From assembly GCF_002127325.2 (NCBI RefSeq), contig NC_035449.2:77972693-78036692 (forward strand): a stretch of 64,000 bases of DNA. Direction: 5' to 3'. The notes below the pieces were generated by a model, which was given only the letters and a program-made list of their open reading frames with translations, was not told the DNA's origin and ran no database searches. Origin of the DNA: Helianthus annuus (Eukaryota; Streptophyta; Magnoliopsida; Asterales; Asteraceae). Positions 11,581 through 24,115 of the stretch are shown in pieces. Position 1 is the first letter of the stretch, and each line of letters begins with the position of its first letter. A program made the position numbers and the translations under genes.

Positions 11581-12574
11581 GGCCGTGGGTATGGGGGCGG
11601 GAGTTTTGGCGTGGGTTGGGGTAAAACGTCCAAGTCACCATCCCGGGTGGGCTTGGGTTGTGGCGTGGCCCCTTGGGGCTTGGCTTTCAAGCCGGGCGTG
11701 GAGCGGTTTGGCCAAGCTAGCTGGCGGACTATCATTTGCTCCCGCCACGTCGGGTGTTTAAAATTTTGAAATTTAAAATTCAAACTGGTCCCCCCCCATC
11801 CCCCCATCTTCTATAACCGCCACCCGGGTCACCCAAAGGCCCTATATATTGCAACCCCAACCCCACCGGTCCCCCATCCCACGAACCAAACACCCCACCG
11901 GCTACACCCACTGTCTTGAACCCGCTACCCCGCTGGTCCCCCCCATCCCACGAACCCAAGAAGAAATGACATCCTGGACCCGTCAAGAAGAAATGGCACT
12001 CGTAACTAGCGTCGTCGACGCTATGAAGGGGCGGCCACCGGGCCAAACAAAATATTGGGCGGAAGCATTTGCGGCCTACCGACAAAACGTCGGTAACGAC
12101 CGCCACAACCTCAACGCGTGCCAACATAAATGGCGCGAGCTACGGCCCAAGCTCGAGCGTTTCAAGGCTTACTACGATGCGGTTTCCGGTGGCGAGTTAA
12201 GCCACGAGGACCGGGTGGCGGTGGCGAACATAGAGTTTCGAGGCAAGGAAAACAAGGCGTTCGACAAGATCGACCTTTTTGAAATTGTTTTAACGCTCTA
12301 GGTTTTTTTATTTTGTAATTTTTAGGATTATGTAATTTTTAAAATTTTAATGAAGTTGTAGGTTTTTTTATAAATGTTGTGTGATTTTTTATAAATTTTT
12401 TGTATTTTTTTAAGAAAAAAACCATTTATGCCACGCGGTTCACCCAACGCAAGCCCAACCCACGCCCCGCCATACCCCGCGGACACGTAACCTGGCAGTG
12501 GGCTGGCTCCGCGGACACGTGTCACCAAATGCCCAACCCAAGCCCCAACCCCCGCCCCACCATACCCCACGGCC
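11581..12574 (+). mobile_element. Non-autonomous PIF/Harbinger element
   Basis: The element is flanked by TAA (11578-11580 and 12575-12577) and ends in GGCCGTGGG termini, inverted at the right as CCCCACGGCC. TAA/TTA duplications and GGCC-starting termini are typical of PIF/Harbinger. It holds a single gene-like region related to the family's Myb/SANT-type ORF1, but no transposase. The GC-rich ends share words with the MITE at 3350-3659. Confidence 0.75.
11966..12301 (+). pseudogene. Harbinger ORF1-like Myb/SANT-domain protein, shortened
   Basis: The open frame runs from 11849, but the recognisable part starts at the ATG of 11966 (MTSWTRQEEMALVTSVV). It contains a Trp-spaced Myb/SANT-like helix pattern: SWTRQEEMAL, then YWAEAFAAY, then CQHKWRELRPKLERFKAYY. 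That order is typical of the accessory DNA-binding protein that works with PIF/Harbinger transposases. The domain is followed by a short acidic-to-basic segment and a stop at 12299-12301, so the C-terminal part of the usual protein is missing, probably through internal deletion. The coding region is more GC-rich than its surroundings. No intron is evident. Confidence 0.6.
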
Positions 12575-12577
12575 TAA

Positions 12578-13316
12578 GGCCAGGGGTGTGGCTTCGCGCC
12601 ACCCCACCAACTCATCAAAAGTAGCGCCCTCTGGTACCCCACCCTACCCCGAGCCCGCTATGACAGGGGCGCTATGGCTATGTCGCCAGCGTGCTAACGA
12701 GTAACGTCCATTTTAACGCGTGGAAAGATGTGTGGGTCAAAAATTGACCGTTGGTGAACGGTCATATATAAAAAAAGTTAAATCTAATATATATTCAAAC
12801 TCAAACACACACCAATCACAAACTCAAACACACACCAATCACAAAAAATACATAAATTCTCTCCAATCATTTTTAAAAATGTCATCTCACTCTTCATCCG
12901 ATTCGTCCTACCCTAATATTACAAGCGGCCATGTCTCAAGATTTATGGATTTGGCATGCGTACTTTGGCATGGCCGGTGCAAACAATGACATCGCAGTTT
13001 TACAATCTTCGAATCTTTTCGACGATGTCATAGATGGTGTTGCACCAGATACTTCATTCTATGCAAACGACGTGGAGTATAAGTCTGGGTACTGTCTTGT
13101 CGACTGTCTTGTCGACGATATTTATCCGGAGAGGGAGACATTTGTGAAATTTTTTTCAAAAAGAAGTTATCCGAGCGAGGATACGTGACCGAGCACCTAT
13201 GGGTTTATCGTTAACAAGAAGGAGACGACGAGTGATTTTTTTAATGACATTGTATTTTTTTATTTAAATTACGACATTGTGTTTTTTATTTAAATTATGC
13301 CATTATATTATTTTTA
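12578..13316 (+). pseudogene. Internally deleted PIF/Harbinger transposase gene
   Basis: After a TAA, sequence starting GGCCAGGGGTGTGGC resembles another Harbinger terminus. A TATATAAAA-type TATA box lies near 12765 and a Ser-rich start (MSSHSSSDSSYPNIT) at 12879. This runs almost directly into the C-terminal half of a Harbinger DDE nuclease in another frame (12931-13188: SQDLWIWHAYFGMAGANND...). The segment includes the conserved LWIWHA-FG-GANND and DIYPE blocks. A 12-bp duplication (TGTCTTGTCGAC twice near 13090-13115) adds four residues before the IYPE motif. The middle of the gene is missing and the frame ends at 13186-13188. The matching right terminus may be among the CCACACCCTCC ends near 15590-15655. 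Confidence 0.65.
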
Positions 13317-13325
13317 TTTAAATTA

Positions 13326-15455
13326 GAGTAAATTGCCACAATCGTCCCTGGGGTTTAGGTCTGTTTGCCAGTTTCATCCAAAATGACTTTTTTGTGTCAA
13401 ATAGTCCTTCACATTTGGCATTTTTTGTCATTTTCATCCAAACCACTAACTTAGTTTACTTTTTCTGTTAAGTTGAAGGATATTTGGATGAAACTGACAA
13501 ATATAAAACCTCAGAGACGATTTTGGCAATTTACTTAAATTCTTTTTAATTTCTTTTATTTAATTAATTTTGTCACATATATATAAAACATAATATACAT
13601 GCAGTTCTTATAAAAGTTACTAGTTTTGTCACATATTTTTTTTTTATAAATTTTCTTCTAACCACTAACTCAGTTATTTTTTTCTATTAAGGTGAGGTTA
13701 TTTTAAATTTTTTAAAGTAAGACAAAAATTAATTTCCAATCTTTTTTATATACATCAGTTTTATAAAAATAAAATCTACTTCAACCTCTAAATTTTATAA
13801 AACTAAAATGCTAATGACGTTATAAAAACGTCAAATAAACAAATCTTATCATATGTACCAAGTTTGTAATTTATCTTCTACTCTTTAAATTCGCTTCTAA
13901 CAAAAAACAGAAGCCACTGCCCCCCCATCAAACAACGTATCGTTACCAAACTTTAAAATTACCCATCAAATAGTAAGTATAGTGCCACGAACCAAAAGTT
14001 TCTTTACTTAAACCACTCGGAATAAATATTAGTTAGTTACCATCATAATCTTAATTAGATAAATATTTTATTTCTGCCAACATATTTCTTAGGTGCTTAA
14101 CACATTTAAAAATATGTAACGTTTTACAATTTTTTTTTCTATTTGCCAGTTTCATCAAAAATGACTTTTTTGTGCCAAATAGCCCTTCACCTTTGGCTTT
14201 TTTTTTGTCATTTTTATCCAAACCACTAACTTAGTTTACTTTTTCTGTTAAGTTGAAGGATATTTGGATGAAACTGACAAATATAAAACCTCAGGGACGA
14301 TTTTGGCAATTTACTTAAATTCTTTTTAATTTATTTAATTTAATTAATTTTGTCCCATATATATAAAACATAATATACATGCAGTTCTTATAAAAAGCTA
14401 ATAGTTTTGTTACATAATTTTTATATATTTTCATCTAACCTCTAACTCAGTTATTTTTTTTTCTATTAAGGTGAGGATCTTTTAAATTTTATAAAGTTAG
14501 ACAAAAATTAATTTCCAATTTTTTATATACATCAGTTTTATAAAAATAAAATCTATTCAACCTCTAAATTTTATAAAACTAAAATGCTAGTGACCTTATA
14601 AAAAATGTCAAATAAACAAATCTTATCATATGTACCAAGTTTATAATTTATCTTCTACTCTTTTAAATTCGTTTCTAACAAAAAACAGAAGCCACTCCCC
14701 CCCCTCCCCCAATCAAACAATGTATCGTTACCAACCCTTAAAATTACCCACCAAGTAGTAAGTATAATGCCATGAACCAAAAGTTTCTTTACTCAAACCA
14801 CTCGGAATAAATATTAGTTAGTTATCCTCATAATCTTAATTAAATAAATATTTTATTTCTGCCAACATATTTCTTATGTGCTCAACACATTTAAAAGTAT
14901 GTAACGTTTTACAATTTTTTTTTCTATCTCTACACTTGATTAAATACTAAAAGTTGTAATCGATTGTTATGTGCTACACACCATTGATATTTATTTTATA
15001 TATCGTTTTCTCTTTATAAAACTGATCTATATAAAAATTTGGATACTAATTTCTGTCTTAATTTATAAAATTTAAAACATCCTTTACCTTAACAGAAAAA
15101 ATAAATTGAGTTAGTGGTTTGTATGAAAATTTATAAAAATTATGTGACAAGACTATTATTTTTTTTATAAAAACTGCATGTATGTTCTGTTTTATATACG
15201 TGTGACAAAATTAATTAAATAAAAAAAATTAAAAAGAGTTTGAGTAAATTGCTAAAATCGTCCCTGACGTTTTATATTTGCGAGTTTTATCAAAATACCC
15301 TTCAACTTAACATAAAAAGTAAACTAAGTTAGTGGTTCAGATGAAAACGGCAAAAAATGCCAAAGGTGAAGGGCTGTTTGGCACAAAAAGAAAATCATTT
15401 TGGATGAAAATGGCAAACAGGCCTAAACCTCAGGGACGATTTTGACAATTTACTC
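13326..15455. mobile_element. Mutator-like element with internal tandem duplication
   Basis: A perfect 9-bp duplication TTTAAATTA (13317-13325 and 15456-15464) flanks an element whose inverted ends begin GAGTAAATTGCC and GAGTAAATTGTC and continue for about 200 bp. The interior holds two consecutive copies of a segment of about 780 bp (13363-14141 and 14142 to about 14927). No coding region is found. It sits between two fragments of Harbinger transposase, so it inserted into or beside that older element. Confidence 0.8.
13363..14927 (+). repeat. Tandem duplication, period about 779 bp
   Basis: The unit from 13363 recurs from 14142 with scattered substitutions and small indels, so it is older than the 313-bp duplication at 10507. 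Each copy carries one terminal-repeat segment of the host Mutator-like element. Confidence 0.8.
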
Positions 15456-15464
15456 TTTAAATTA

Positions 15465-15899
15465 TGAGTTTCAAATTAATATATCAAAATTAAATAATGT
15501 TTAAATTTAAATAAAAAATAATTAGGTAAAGATGATGGTGGCTTTAAACTATTGCATGCAAGTTAAAGGGAGGGGCTTTAAAGCCACACCCTCCAGACTA
15601 GGTGGATTTAACGTGACGTGATAAAGCCCTTAGGAACTTTATACCACACCCTCCAGACTAACTATTCTTCCTCTAGATCGACAAAAAATGGGTTCATAAC
15701 CCATTAACCCTTGTCTAAAGGCTATAAATAGATACTTCAATAAGAAGAGGCACATACTATCACATCATTCGATACGATGCCAGGGACCATAGGGAATTCA
15801 CCACTTTACAGAAATGCACGACGGCCATTCGCCAACTGGCATACGGAATGACACTCGACTATAATACTAGAAGCGATCATGGTCATCCAACAATAATAC
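15465..15899. other. Remnant Harbinger flank with repeated CCACACCCTCCAGACTA ends
   Basis: The word CCACACCCTCCAGACTA occurs twice (about 15588-15604 and 15643-15660), as two right-hand transposon termini would. A TATAAATA box lies near 15722, followed by sequence leading into the transposase fragment. No intact gene is seen. Confidence 0.45.
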
Positions 15900-16345
15900 T
15901 AAAGGTTGTTGCGTCACAAGATCTTTGGATTTGGCATGCTTTATTGGTGTTCCTGGTTCACTTATCGACCTTAACGTCATCTACCAATCAGAGATCTTTA
16001 ATAATGTCATAACAAGAACTAGTCCAGACACCAGTTTTACGGTTTCGGGGGGTGGAATACAGGCACGGTTACTACCTTGCGGATGGAATATACCCAACGT
16101 ACTCTACAATCGTTAAAACTATTCCGCACCCGATAGACAATAAAAGAAAGAAATTTGCCAAGTTTCAAGAGGCGGCGAGAAAAGACATTGAACAGTGTTT
16201 TGGGTTCTATAAAAAATGGCACATCCTTGAACATCCAACACGTGCTTTTACACCACAGAAGTTGCGATACTCTATGTATGCTTGTATGTTGCTGCATAAC
16301 ATGATCATCGAAGACGAAGGTAGAGCGATTTGTGAGTACGAATAA
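15900..16345 (+). pseudogene. Decayed PIF/Harbinger transposase, C-terminal half
   Basis: Translated segments in different frames match a Harbinger DDE nuclease: ASQDLWIWHA at about 15910, then RHGYYLADGIYPTYSTIVKTI from about 16060, then KFQEAARKDIEQCFGFYKKW and LRYSMYACMLLHNMIIEDE up to 16325. At least one frameshift separates the LWIWHA block from the ADGIYP block (near 15940-16050). The order and content match the fragment at 12931-13188, but this copy continues further toward the C terminus. It is a relic and cannot make a working enzyme. Confidence 0.75.
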
Positions 16346-16602
16346 AACGTGCCTAACAGGAATTCTATTCTGGTAAGTGTAGAACATAAAGATTTAAATG
16401 GATTCTCCCTACGTAACGAGTACACACATCAAACCTTTAAGCGGACTTGGTGGAATAAATTGAGAACGCACAAAGCGAACCCAATGACGACATGCTGGAT
16501 GAAGACTAGTAGTTTTTTGAATTATTTTTTTTTATAAATTTAGGTTGTTTTTAATGTAATGTAAGAATTAATATTTATTTTAGAGTTTAAATTAATTTTA
16601 GT

Positions 16603-16674
<72 letters not shown>
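16603..16674. repeat. (TA)n microsatellite
   Basis: About 70 bp of uninterrupted TA dinucleotides. It forms the left boundary of a run of inverted-repeat elements separated by shorter TA tracts. Confidence 0.95.
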
Positions 16675-16677
<3 letters not shown>

Positions 16678-18803
16678 CAAGGATAAATCGAAAACCCACT
16701 CCAGTTGACTAAACCCTGAAAACCCAAGATCTACCATTGATTAAAAAAGATGGATGGTTGTGATGTCTTTTAGTGTAATATATATTACTTTTTAATATTC
16801 TAATCAGTAATAGTACACATAAGGGGTAAAATGGGAATAATGTGTGACAATTTTCTTCTTGGAAGAATGGAACTTTTCTCAGTTGTCTGCATGATCATTA
16901 TTACATCCATTTTTTTAACAATCTCTCTCTCTCTCTCTTCATCCCATCATCCTCCATCTCTCAAAATTCTTTAAAAAATTTTTTTACAGAAAAAAAAGCA
17001 GTAGATTCTTGGTCACTTGGGTTATTATCACAAATTTAATATTGTTGAAACCCAAAAGTCGTTTATTCAATCTGTTATTTTTATTATATACATAATAAAA
17101 ACTTGAACAAATATATGTAAATAATTACAAACAATAAAGTCATTTTTATCCAATGTTTGCAAGAATCTTGATCCATATCTTCATAATCACCAACATTATT
17201 TTTCTCAAGATGTCATTTCCCAATGTAAGATAATATAAAAAAAGGTAAAAAGTACAAATTCATATTTCCTTTATACCAATTTTGTTTGGCTTACTGGTTA
17301 TTGCGCTTGTTTATTGTGCATGAGGGCTGGGTTCGATTCCTCTTTTTATGTTGTGATTATTTTTTATTAACTCAATCTTGCTAACTACAATCACCACATT
17401 TTCTTGTCATTAATAACCGTCATTTATTGTTATTATTTTGTTGGTATAAAGAAAATTTCCGAAAATGCTCGTCAAAATGGTGAATTCTTTTTCTATATAC
17501 TAATTTTCTTAATTAATATACAACGTTGTCATGAAAAAAAAAGATATTCAAGCAACCATCAACAAAAGCACATGATCAAACACACATAGAGCAAAAATGT
17601 ACAAAAATCTCAGTGAAAAAAAATGTAACACGGATACAGCAAAAATGTACAAAAATCTGAGGCAAAAATAAAATGTAACATGGTAAAAACAAAACCAAAA
17701 AATCCATAACATATAAAATTCTCAGATTCAACACATCAAAAGTCTACATAAATCTCAGGGAAAAAAATGTAACATGTTAAAAACAAAACCAAAAAATCCA
17801 TAACATAGAAAATTCTCATATTCAACCAAACATCAACAAATACATACTACCGAAAATGTCATTAACATACTAACAAGGATAATCCAACTAAGTACCACCT
17901 ATTTCTTAATCACAACAAACAATGCTAACAAGTAAGCTGCCAATCACTAACGCTAATATCAGTAACCATATAACCCTCTTCTTCTTCCGAATTTCTTGCT
18001 CACGGGTAAACAGTTCAACTTGCAGGTTGTTGATGTTCCTCAAAAGACCTGGTATGATCCTAGTTAACTCTGAAACTGATTATCATTTTGTAACATAAAA
18101 AAATGTAACAACACACTTATTTTTACAATAATCTAAAAAAGTGTAACAATGCACTTTATTTTATGTAAACGTACATTATTTATGTGAAATGGAAAAATGT
18201 AACATGCATTTTTTCTTGAACAAATTTAACACAAAAAAATTGATCAATCAAGAAATTAAAAACATTCATCTTCTTGAACAAAAAAAAAAAACAAAATATC
18301 CAGAAAAAAGTTGCATGTAACAACACACTTTATTTTTACAATAATCTGAAAAGGTGTAACAATTCACTTTATTTTATGTAAACGTACATTATTTATGTGA
18401 CACGGAAAAATATAACATGCATTTTTTCTTGAAAAAATTTTACACAAAAAATTGATAAATCAAGAAATTAAAAACATTCATCTTCTTGAACAAAAAAAAA
18501 CATATCCAGAAAAAAGTTGGAGCATCTGGATGATGATCTTTTGAACTGGATCATATTTTGGATTCAGATCACTTTTAGATCTGGATGAAGATCTTTAAGA
18601 ACTGGAAATGAAATAGAAGATAAAGATATAAAGAGAGAGAGAAAAGTCATAAATAACACATTTTTACACATTTCATACCTTAAATACCCGATTCAACTAA
18701 AAACACTTACAAAAAATGTGTCATTTTAGATAAAAAAAACATAAAGAGAATTTAAAAAAAGTAACAAGATTCATATCTGATTCATCGTCATCTTTGTATC
18801 TTA

Positions 18804-18842
<39 letters not shown>

Positions 18843-19061
18843 TTCATATTCATATTCATGTGCGATTTTCTTCAAGTTGCTGAATCTGGATCTTGTGAAG
18901 AGAGAGAGAGAGAGAAAGAGACATCGTGGATCTGGATTTTCAACTCTGATTCTTTGTTGCAGAATTTTTTTTTCAAAAAAAATGTGGAAGGTGTGTTGAA
19001 GAAGATAGATCTGGTTAATAGAGAAAGAAAGAATGGTGTATTGAAGAAGAAAGATATTCAA

Positions 19062-19092
<31 letters not shown>

Positions 19093-19290
19093 AGTGTTTG
19101 GGATGAGGTAGAGATGTGTGATGGTGATGAAGGGATGTCAGCAAAAAAAGCTTCTCCTTGTCTAGTGTAAAATTCCAAAATTGCCCTTTATCTCATATTT
19201 GACATAAATGGCGTGGATGTTTCTAGTCCACACAATTGGGTTTCTTGGGTTTAGTCAACTGGAGTGGGTTTTCTCCTTATAATTAGCCTC
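16675..19290. mobile_element. Inverted-repeat element 1 seated in (TA)n
   Basis: Subterminal sequence AAAACCCACTCCAGTTGACT occurs near both ends in opposite orientation (about 16692 and about 19257). The element lies between (TA)n tracts 16603-16674 and 19291-19310. The interior is AT-rich with (TCA)n at 18804-18842 and GA-rich tracts at 18899-19092. Near 17283-17345 a stretch with TGGCTTACTGGTTA and GGTTCGATTCC resembles tRNA A and B boxes and may be a SINE head. No gene is supported. Confidence 0.6.
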
Positions 19291-19310
19291 TATATATATA
19301 TATATATATA

Positions 19311-22300
19311 GGGTCGGGATTTCGAGAAAATGGTAGAAAGTGTGAGAACGGTGAGAACACTCATCGATCGTCCGATCAAAACAATCTATGGACTAGATTG
19401 GCGCGGTGGCGTTTTCGTAAATAATATCAATTTTATTACGTGGACGCGCTTCATTAAGGGTAAAAGGGTCTTTTGACTTCTCCACACAAAACGCCATCTC
19501 ATGAAATAAAACGCCAAAAACAAAAATCACAGACCATTCTAAGAAAAAACGCCATTAGATATAAAACGCCAAACTTAATTATAGTAAAATCCCGCCTAAA
19601 AAAACCGCCTAAAAAACGCCAAAAAAATCCTATATGTACAACATCTCAGACATTCAATTAAAAACACACACAAAAACCCAAACGCCATATTTGATATATC
19701 TCATTCGCCTTAGAAACGCCAAAAACCCAAACATCAAATATCTTCTAACCCAAAACGTTTTTTTGAAATTCAGTTTGGTTGTCTGTAATATTTCGCTCAA
19801 TGAAATGGACAAAATCCTTAAGTGAGAATGTTGTCCATTTCATTGAGTAAAAATCTTATTGACTAATCCTCAACTTCCATCCAATTTATAACGCCAAAAC
19901 ATACAAAAACATTATTGAGCTTTGTTGTCAATAAAGTTTAGCTGTATGGGGTGGACAACATTGTCAGTTATCTTTCTTAACCGAGGATTAACATTCTTGT
20001 TCATCTCATACAGCAAAACATTATTGATTTTAGCATGATCAAATTTTGAGGTTTAAGGTGCTCTTATTTCATGGCGTTCTTTTTATCGGTAAAACGCCAA
20101 AAAGGTTAAAAAAATCAAACATCGTTCATTGTGAAATTCAAGATTGCTGGCTGAAGGGTCTAAACTCAATAACATTTTGATGCATGAGATGGACAAATCT
20201 TCAAGAAAAAGATGCTGATGTCAGACTGTGTGCTTCCAAACAGCCACACATAAAACTACTTGAAAAACAAAAAACAAAATGAATCATACGAAAGTCGAAC
20301 CAGCCAGGTAACATGATTCAAAAAAGAAGAAAAAGACTGGTGACAGTGAAGATTTGGAAGATCAATTGTTTATGTATTCTTTTATTTTATTTTCCTTTTT
20401 AGTTGATTGTTATATAATAAAAACGTCACATATAATAAAAACGCCAAAACAGCCAAAATGCTTGTTTTAAACGATATTATCCTATCAAACGCCCCCAAAA
20501 ACTCCCAAACTATAATAAAATTACTTTGAAAAAGTATTATAACCCCCCCCCCAAAAAAAAAAATAAAAATAAAAAGCAAACTTGAAAATGTAACTAGAAA
20601 CAATAAATACAAATCAGTAATACTGAAGATAGGGAAAATTTATTATATTAGAATCTAAAACGTCAGACTTGAAAGATGGGACGTGTTAGAGACTTCAGAG
20701 ATGAAGCTTATCAAAAACAATAATTACAAACAATAACTGAAAAGACGAATACTTTATTACAATAATGCACCGCCTAACTTAGGCGCCAAAAAGACATCCT
20801 ATAAAATGATACGACTCAGCAACTTCCATTTGATCAAACAAAAAAAAACAAACGCCAATACTACTAAATACCACTCACTGTAAAACGCCAAAAAATAAAA
20901 AAAATCAAAGATGGCTAATATGCTTTCTTGGATATTCATAATTGTTCTTCGTGAAGTTTCACTGAATGAATTGTTATCAGAAGCAGTGCCGTTCCTACGT
21001 TTTCGGAGGCCCTAATCGAACTACGAAGTGGTGGCCTTTTTGCAAAATTATCATTTTCAACATATTTAGTAACAAAACATTACTCCTTTATCCGGGCTTG
21101 GGACCGGCAATTATAAACTAAAAAGTTTATAATTCGCATAGTTAAATTTTTTTTGAAAGTCATATGTTTTCTATAATTATAGTATATCTTTAAATAAAAT
21201 ATACTTTTCTAGCTTTAACTGAAGCAAATTGTTTGATGAAATTATCGTAATTAGTCCTAATTCAACAACTTAAAATCAACAAATTAGCCCTAATTCAACA
21301 ACTTAAAATCAACAAATTAGCCCTAATTCAACAACTTAAAATCAGCAAATAATGAAATAAGCATAATCCCTAAACAAGAGATTCAAATTGGAAAATACAC
21401 CCTAGTTCCCTATTCAACAAATGAGGATGTGAATGTCTAACCTGAGTGAGAGCCACAAGATTAAATCGCCAACCATAAAAACGCAAAACTGAGCAAAACT
21501 AAACAGCACTACAGAGAGGGTCTGTGATATATCGCCGCTTTGGCTTCTGCACCCACCGCTGCCCATGCTTTCAAACGTCTCTTAGTGCTATTGGGTTATT
21601 AGGCTTATGTAATGTTAACAGATGAGAGATTTGGGCCTGATCTATTAGAATTGGGTTATTAGGTTTATGTATGTTTACAAATGAGAGATTTGGGCCTCAT
21701 CTATTAGAAAATTGCTGGCCCTTCAAATTGGAAAATTGGTGGCCCTAGGCTTGGGCCTAGGTTCATATACTCATTGGGCCGGCTCTGATCAGAAGGGAGT
21801 AACTCAGAAAGATTTTGCTGTATGAGATGGACAAAAATTCAAGAAAAAGATACTGATGCCAGTCATATGGCATTTTGTATTTTTTGTTCTTGAAGAAAGT
21901 TTGGATGAGAAGAAGCGATCAATGATACTGAAGAGTGGGTTGATTATAAAGATGAAGATCAAGATAAAGAAAAAAGCGAAAAACCCACTCACACGTCATA
22001 GATCTATGTCCCCAAACATTCACAAAAAAAGCCAGTTCAACAGACGAGCAGGCAAAAAAATCAAACCAATGGGTTTGTTAAGTTTTACATAAAACGCCAT
22101 ATATTTGGTGACAGTTCTGGTACTATTAAAGAAGAGAGAGACTGATGACAGTGAATATTGTGAAGAGAGATCCGATTAGGATTTTTAATTTATTTTCTTC
22201 CCATGTATTTTTTTTTTCCTGTGGATGAAATATAATCTAACAATAGTAAAACGCCAAGAGAACACAAACGCCAAAATGTTTATAAAAAATAATAGAACAA

Positions 22301-22430
22301 TGGGCCATCTTGTTTAAAACGCCTTGGAAAACGCCATTCAAATAGATTTCCTGACCCCCTGGGATCCAATGGCATACGATTTGAATAAACGCCATAAACG
22401 GGACTGTATTTCACACACACACACACCCAC
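19311..22430. mobile_element. Inverted-repeat element 2 seated in (TA)n, opened by a hAT element
   Basis: It starts after (TA)n at 19291-19310 with GGGTCGGGATTTCGAG and continues with GTGAGAACGGTGAGAAC. Its content is an inverted copy of 22443-24103: for example 19485-19680 matches the reverse complement of 23755-23940. The right end (about 22340-22430) matches the other copy only partly, so that terminus may be lost. AAACGCC words recur throughout. The hAT-type insertion at 20984-21787 interrupts it. No gene is supported. Confidence 0.55.
20984..21787. mobile_element. hAT-type non-autonomous element
   Basis: It is flanked by the perfect 8-bp duplication ATCAGAAG (20976-20983 and 21788-21795). 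Termini are CAGTGCCGTTC on the left and CAGAGCCGGCC (minus strand) on the right, a short imperfect inverted repeat. Both the 8-bp duplication and CAG-type ends fit hAT elements. The interior has short local duplications (AATTAGCCCTAATTCAACAA repeated near 21270-21330) and no transposase. Confidence 0.75.
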
Positions 22431-22442
22431 TATATATATATA

Positions 22443-24103
22443 GAAACGAGATCAAGAGAAAACACTCAAAAGTGTGAGAACGGTGAGAACGCATCCTGGC
22501 CCAACACGTGGCACGTGGCATAGAGAAGGGCGGAGGGGCTTTTTTGTCCTTTCATCTTCTGCTTTTCTAGTTCTGCTTTTCCGAATATTGTTTGAATTTT
22601 TGGGGTTTAAGATTTTTGGCGTTAACCAAATTCAATAATTAATGGCGTTTAATGGTTTCACCGTATTAACATTTTGGCATTTATGGCGTTTATTCAAATC
22701 GTATGCCATTGTAACCCAGGGGTCAGGAAATCTTACTGAGTTACTCGCCCCCGCTAACAATTCATTCAGTGAAACTTGACGAATAACAATACTGAATATC
22801 CAAGAAAGCATATTAGCCATCTTTGATTTTTTTTTTGGCGTTTTACAGTGAGTGGTATTTAGTAGTATTGGAGTTTGTTTTTTTGGTTTGATCAAAATGG
22901 AAGTTGCTGAGACGTATCATTTTATAGGATCTCTTTTTGGCGCCTAAGTTAGGCCGTGCGTTATTATAATAAAGTATTCCTCTTTTCAGTTACTGTTTGT
23001 AATTATTGTTTTTGACAAGATTTATCTCTGAAGTCCGTAACACGTCCCATCTTTCAAGTTTGGCGTTTTAGATTCTAATATAATAAATTTTCCCTATCTT
23101 CAGTATTACTGATTTGTATTTATTGTTTCTAGTTACATTTTCAAGTTTGTTTTTTATTTAATTTATTTTTATTTTTATTTTTATTTTTTGTTTTTTTATA
23201 ATACTTGTCCAAATTAATTTTATGATGGTTTGATAAACGCCAAAGGTGTAAGACATTTTGGCGTTTTTATTAGATATGGCGTTGTTTATTAAATAACAAT
23301 CAACTGAAAAAGAAAATTAAACAAAATAAATATTGATCTTCCAAATCTTCACTGTCACCAGTCTCTTTCTTCTTTTGAAGCATCTTCACTTGCTGTTTCG
23401 ACTTTCGTATGAAATCAGCCTCTTTTTCTATAATTTTTGTCCATCTCATGCAGCAAAATGTTATTGAGTTTACATCCTTTTAGCCAAAATGTTATCTTTT
23501 TGGCGTTTTACTCAGAAAAAGAAAGCTACAAAATAAACCATCTTAAAACTGTAAACTTGATCATGCTAAAATCAATAAAGTGTTGCTGTATGGTGATGGA
23601 TAACATTGTTAATCCTCAGTTAAGAAAGATAACTGACAATGTTGTCCACACCATACAACTACACTTTATTGACAACAATATATTTGATGTTTGGGTTTTC
23701 TGGCGTTTATCAGACGAATGGTATATATTAAATATGGCGTTTGGGGGTTTTTGTGTGTGTTTTTTAATTGAAGGTATGAGTTGTTGTATATATGGGATTT
23801 TTTGGGTGGTTTTTTTAGGCGGGATTTTACTATAATTAAATTTGGCGTTTTATATCTAATGGCGTTTTTAGCTAGAATGGTGTGTGATTTTTGTTTTGGC
23901 GTTTTATTTTCATGAGATGGCGTTTTGTTTGGAGTAGTCAAAAGATGCTTTTACCCTTAATGAAGCGCGTCCACGTAATAAAATTGATGTTATTTACGAA
24001 AACGCCACCGCGCTAATCTAGTCCATAGATTGTTTTGATCGATCGATCCATAAGCATTCTCACCGTTCTCATACTTTCTACCGTTTTCTCTAAATCTCGA
24101 CCC
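22443..24103. mobile_element. Inverted-repeat element 3 seated in (TA)n
   Basis: Lying between TA tracts at 22431-22442 and 24104-24115, this 1.66-kb element has matching inverted ends: AGTGTGAGAACGGTGAGAAC on the left, and on the minus strand at the right AGTATGAGAACGGTGAGAAT. It shares long homology in opposite orientation with 19311-22430. TTTTGGCGTTTT-type words recur many times. Apparent open frames (for example 23437-23835) are AT-rich and have no recognisable domain. Confidence 0.65.
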
Positions 24104-24115
24104 TATATATATATA

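Noticed and set aside
16540..16737. Minus-strand open frame of alternating Tyr and Ile
   Set aside because: It is the translation of the (TA)n microsatellite.
18801..19178. Minus-strand open frame with a long Asp run
   Set aside because: It is made of (TCA)n and CT/GA simple repeats inside a TIR element; no gene-like features.
23437..23835. 132-residue open frame inside the inverted-repeat element
   Set aside because: AT-rich, no recognisable domain, and the opposite copy at 19485-20000 does not keep the frame.
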